Positions 60,701 through 64,000 of a stretch of DNA of 64,000 nt are shown here, one piece after another (position 1 is the stretch's first letter; each line of letters opens with the position of its first letter). The translations under genes and the position numbers were made by a program. Origin of the DNA: Mytilus trossulus (taxonomy: Eukaryota; Mollusca; Bivalvia; Mytilida; Mytilidae); the NCBI RefSeq assembly GCF_036588685.1, contig NC_086375.1, positions 8,053,916-8,117,915 of the forward strand, in the 5' to 3' direction. The notes below the pieces were generated by a model, which worked only from the letters and a program-made list of their open reading frames with translations, did no database searches and was not told the DNA's origin.

Positions 60701-63618
60701 GTTTTCTCCAGGCACTTCAGCCTCCTTTACCACAGGCCGGCAAGAAATAGCCCCAAAAATGGCACTTAAAAGTGGTGTTAAAACACTAAGAATCAATTAA
60801 TCTAAATACCACAATGTAATAATTTATTAGAATATTTGATGGTCAGTGAAGGTCATTATTTCTCAGCTCCTACACAAGACCCATAACATTTTGTTTGGAC
60901 AAATCATGCCTATGAGTCAGTGAAATTTTAAGAGCCTGAATAAAATGTAGATTTTATGGTGAAGATATCAATACAGTTTGAATTGTCTTATTTTTTTAGC
61001 ATGCTAAGTAGAATATAGTAGAAAACCCTGCATGTTTTATTCCTGTTATAATCAGATTTTTTCGTCTAATATTCGTTATTTCTGTTGTTTTTTATTTAGA
61101 TTTTTTTTGGTATTACCTATAGCTATGCATGATATCATTATTTTGAATTTCACTAACAGATCTGTTTGTTTTGGACAATATATACTCTTTTAAACTGTTT
61201 TCTTTTTCGTGTTGCTTGCTCGTTTTTATCTGTCTTCTGAAATAACTTTTCTATCAATTTTTCAATTGCATGAACTATATTTTATTATTTCTCCACTCTA
61301 TATGCTTTTTTTCCTGATGTTTATATTTCTTGTTATCACACACACTTTATTTTGGATTTTAATTTTTTTTTTCCCAAAAGATCTTGTAAATATATAATTT
61401 TCACAATTTCATTAAATTATTTTTTACATTCACATTTTCAGTAATTTTGTTTTATAAATTAAATCAACTCGAATTTATATACCGGTAATGAGAATATTAT
61501 CAGAATCACAAAATCACTCATTTGATAGTGAATCACTTCAATATTTGCCATCTGAATTTAGAAAAAATTAGTATTTATTATGTTCAAACAGTCATATAAA
61601 ATCTTTATTTATTTTTTTAAGGATTTGAAACAGAATTATATAGAGATGCAGCATAGAGAAAAGGCAGCCAGAGATGAGGCAAAACTTTATCAGAGACAGC
61701 TGCATGAGGTAATACAATTGGATGGGTTAAACCAAAATCATGATATGTATTTGTACATGTATAGTGAAGGTGCATTTAAATGCCTTAACATATCCAAGGG
61801 GCAGAGTGGTTTTAAGAAGTTACTTCTGCAATCATTAGTCATCCACTCAACACTGTGGTTGTAAGTTCAAACCATTCTTTTGCAGGTGCATTTGATTCCA
61901 ATATTAATTGACTAGGATTGTCAGTTTTCCTATAAAAGGTCTGTGGTTTTCTCAAGGCACTCCAGCTTCCTCCACCAATTAAAACTGGCACACATATATA
62001 TAATAGCCCCAAATCACAGAATGTAACTTATTTGCATTATGATTCAGCTATTGCTTGTTTAACTTAAATTTTTTATAAGTATTAAAAGTAAATATATCAT
62101 AGCATTAGATTTTGGCTCACATACACCAAATTGTTGAGGCCTGACTTAGCCTTGCTGTTTCCACTAGTGGCAGCAGCAGTGTCAATATTAGCACATCTCA
62201 TTCAATGAAGAGAATATGGCCTCATAGTCATAGTATACTGACTTTAAAGCTTTTGCATATTTTACAAGTCAAAGATCAAGAGTTGCCATTTCAACTTCCA
62301 AAATTGCAATGGAAAAAACATACATTCAGGACATGTCTCTTTGTTAACTCTTTATTTATTATTTCTAGGAAAGAGAAAATCACCAAGAACAAATAGAGTC
62401 CGTAAAACAAGAACTGAGTGAAGTAAAGGTTCGTGAAGCACATGTCATGCAGGATATTCAGAGGAAGATGAAGAGAGGTCATGCAGAGTATGAAGCTACG
62501 ATACAAACATTAAAGGTAAACTATATTTAGGGGTTTGATTGTTTATTTTACCTTCTGATCTGAAATTTTCCTCAATTTTTGATGTTGAGTTGGTATACTT
62601 TGCTCAGGTTTCAAACTTCTTGTTTGGAGCAAATTTTTAATAAGGTCTGCAAAGTGTTGCTCATATTTATACCCTAGCTAATAAAAATGTGGATAAATTT
62701 TATTCAGTTGAATTTCTAAACATTTGTTTGATACTTAAATAAAATTTGGTCATGTAAATCCGTTTGTTTCACATGATTCACATTAATATGTGAAACTGCA
62801 TGCTTCACATGCCCAATATTGATTGTGTGTGATAACATAGAAAGCCGAATCCACAGTATTGAAAAAACTAAAAATATCTTTCTATAACAAAACCTAAAAA
62901 AAATAGATGTCCAAAACTGAATAGGATTACAGTATATATTCCCAAACACAGATGAATTTGACTGTATTACCAGTATTTGAAACAAATTTCCATTATTTAA
63001 TAGATGGAGCTATCAGAAGAAAAATCGGCACATAAAATCTCTAAGAGAAATGAAGAGAAGAACAGACTTGAAAGTGAGAAACTCACCATAGAAATGGTCA
63101 GGTTAGTAGACTAATATACATACTATTGTTTATGATTCAAACTCTCGGCTCTCCATACAAAATATAGGAGATACAGGGATTGCAGTTTAAAACCATAACT
63201 ACACTGTGTATTTATTTAGTTTCATGGGTAAATATTTTGGTGGATTGGGGAAAACTTACATTTTCATGGATATTTGATTATGTGGCTTTAGCAGTCTCTT
63301 GTGTGAAGCCTATAAGAAAATTTGTAAGGTATCCAAGGAATATTAATGAATTCACAGTAGTTGGATTTTAAATATTTTGTTCATTAAATATTTAAGGAAA
63401 TTCAAACCAATTTTTTTTGTTTTCTGAAAATTTTGATATTGTGCAAGTGTAAAATACAATGAAAATCTTGAGTTAGTCATTATTTTAGAAAACAAGGAGG
63501 AAATAATCGATGGTCATGAAATTTTAGTATTTTTTAAATTGTATTTGATAGATATGAAGAGGAGAATGGACGATTAATGAGAAAGTTAGAGAAGATTCGT
63601 CAAGAATATGAAACACAG
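45767..63618 (+). CDS. CEP128: CEP128, centrosomal coiled-coil protein of subdistal appendages (first 732 codons)
   Basis: CEP128 builds subdistal appendages of the mother centriole and affects ciliary signalling. Coding exons: 45767-45805 (exon starts 45738), 48987-49073, 49995-50072, 52184-52368, 53945-54017, 54434-54553, 55635-55724, 56667-56741, 57244-57361, 57709-57872, 58211-58476, 58766-58940, 59337-59456, 59739-59870, 60501-60575, 61622-61708, 62369-62515, 63004-63101, 63552-63618. Every junction phase agrees. Matches to human CEP128 run in order: TTRNLRSLDRMLDSYRD (human TSRNLRQVDQMLGRYRE), TVRFADDMNREL...NSLRDLSNDHIDLG, SRVERRLNAIQNELR, EMEELRRGIERSERQRVQL, TLTKDLDNREKQ, AQETVRQWKMKVKQLERE and ELSSIKAEIAAKL. 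An Arg/Ser-rich patch (SRRRRKRSS) precedes the VRFADD motif. Nearly all the rest is predicted coiled coil rich in E, K, R and Q. Human length is about 1094 aa, so roughly one third lies right of the window. ATG choice: first in-frame ATG after the acceptor, preceded by a tiny uORF. Confidence 0.92.
45927..45990. repeat. Interspersed repeat family A, fragment
   Basis: Fragment with the core GGAAATGGGGAATGTGTCAA, located in CEP128 intron 1. Confidence 0.65.
46735..47015. repeat. Diverged copy of the 43311-43600 tail repeat
   Basis: Shares ggtgccacattt..gatcag, cagtttgttttaga and ttatgag with 43311-43600. In CEP128 intron 1. Confidence 0.5.
49440..49615. repeat. Interspersed repeat family B, copy
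   Basis: gatgtggtgtgagtgccaat, gagacaactctccctcca, aggttaaagtacagccttca, aaccaacggtctaat. In CEP128 intron 2, facing an inverted copy at 49853-49970. Confidence 0.8.
49853..49970. repeat. Interspersed repeat family B, inverted copy
   Basis: Reverse complement of the first half of 49440-49615 (gttgaaggccgttttgacct, ggagagttgtct, ggcactcatgtcacatct). It ends only 24 bp before the exon at 49995-50072. Confidence 0.75.
50073..52183. other. CEP128 intron 3
   Basis: A 2.1 kb AT-rich intron with a simple (AATC)n run near 51900-51920 and nothing else recognisable. The remaining CEP128 introns of 0.3-3 kb (45806-48986, 58477-58765, 59871-60500, 60576-61621, 61709-62368, 62516-63003, 63102-63551 and the unfinished 63619-64000) likewise show only AT-rich sequence apart from the annotated repeats. 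Confidence 0.5.
52624..53649. mobile_element. 1026 bp inverted-repeat DNA element with AACTCA target duplication
   Basis: Starts CAGACCTGCCAACT and ends with its exact complement AGTTGGCAGGTCTG, flanked by AACTCA at 52618-52623 and 53650-53655. The left end is rich in cccgattt words (for example cccgatatcggga). No transposase is seen; an open frame across its left end (52421-52822) is incidental. In CEP128 intron 4. Confidence 0.8.
55209..55493. mobile_element. 285 bp TTAA-bounded inverted-repeat element, complete copy
   Basis: Starts TTAAGGTGGTACCTAACACT and ends ATACCACCTTAA; internal sequence is collinear with the split copy at 24514-26282. The TTAA at both ends would fit a TTAA-specific transposase such as piggyBac. 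In CEP128 intron 6. Confidence 0.75.
56940..57180. repeat. Interspersed repeat family C, copy 3
   Basis: aggttaaagtttttggtcaa, gtccaatcaacttgaaac, tgatatgatctttctaattt, ggggcatccgtgtac. It ends about 65 bp before the CEP128 exon at 57244. Confidence 0.75.
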
Positions 63619-64000
63619 GTATGTTAATATGATTGTGTGTGTATACAAGACAAATATCATCTAATCATATTGCTAGGAAAGAAAAATTAAAGTGAAAATG
63701 AAACTTTCAATGTAAAATTTGCTTAGTTTGCTTTTTCCTCTCATTTTTTGTTTGTTTATCTGTTTGTGCTTTGAATTTGAGCAAGAAATGTCCTTTTTAA
63801 GTGACAATATTTGTTTGTATTATATAGGAAGGAACGTAGGTTTTCTATTTGTTTTCTTGAAAATTTTCATTCTAATGAGATATTTATATGGTAATGAAAA
63901 TGTGAAAAATAATTGAAACAGTAATTTTCATTGTTATAGGTTGTTTTTAGTCGTTTTTATCATAATTTTTTCAACTTTTAAAAATCAATCAAAACACAAT

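Noticed and set aside
60576..60800. Coding continuation of the CEP128 exon beyond 60575
   Set aside because: The GTACGT donor at 60576 and the next exon at 61622 continue the coiled coil in phase; the extension loses coiled-coil character and ends in a stop.
29397..63618. Calmodulin-like gene beside CEP128 as conserved linkage (human CALM1 and CEP128 share chromosome 14)
   Set aside because: In human they are many megabases apart, and this is a divergent paralogue, so linkage here is weak evidence.

Overview
The window is AT-rich animal DNA with short coding exons, long introns and dense interspersed repeats. Several repeat families (cores such as GGAAATGGGGAATGTGTCAA and GTTAAAGTTTTTGGTC) are ones I associate from memory with marine mussels, so a Mytilus-like bivalve is the best guess. 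That is an inference; no database was searched.

Four genes can be reconstructed by joining exons whose splice sites and reading phases agree. (1) The 5' coding exon of MKKS (BBS6, chaperonin-like) lies on the minus strand at 378-1351. The exon upstream of it (2115-2352) carries the end of a small membrane-protein reading frame. (2) SLX4IP lies on the plus strand at 9741-26621 in eight coding exons; its extreme N-terminal exon was not located. MKKS and SLX4IP are head-to-head, as in human. (3) A calmodulin-like gene lies on the minus strand at 29397-36992. Its exon sizes match those of vertebrate CALM genes, and its last intron contains about 16 tandem copies derived from its own penultimate coding segment. 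(4) The first 732 codons of CEP128 (centriolar coiled-coil protein) lie on the plus strand at 45767-63618 in 19 exons; the gene runs off the right edge.

Layout: 1-2350 MKKS 5' end; 2350-9740 repeat-rich DNA that must hold the divergent MKKS/SLX4IP start region, a LINE remnant split by a foldback element, and tandem repeats; 9741-27700 SLX4IP, with a 2.6 kb minisatellite (61 bp unit) and several terminal-inverted-repeat elements in its introns; 27700-29396 spacer between convergent genes; 29397-37000 calmodulin-like gene; 37000-43600 mobile-element-rich spacer (hairpin-headed elements with tandem cores, Penelope-type reverse transcriptase remnant, tRNA-like sequence); 43600-45740 probable CEP128 5' region; 45740-64000 CEP128.

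The genes do not form one pathway. MKKS and CEP128 both act at the centrosome/basal body and cilium, SLX4IP acts in SLX4/XPF-linked genome maintenance, and the calmodulin-like protein is a putative calcium sensor with mostly degenerate calcium sites. The observations most worth a second look are the in-frame small ORF just upstream of the MKKS start, the self-derived exon array in the calmodulin-like gene, and repeat-element hairpins whose stems are kept while their sequence differs.
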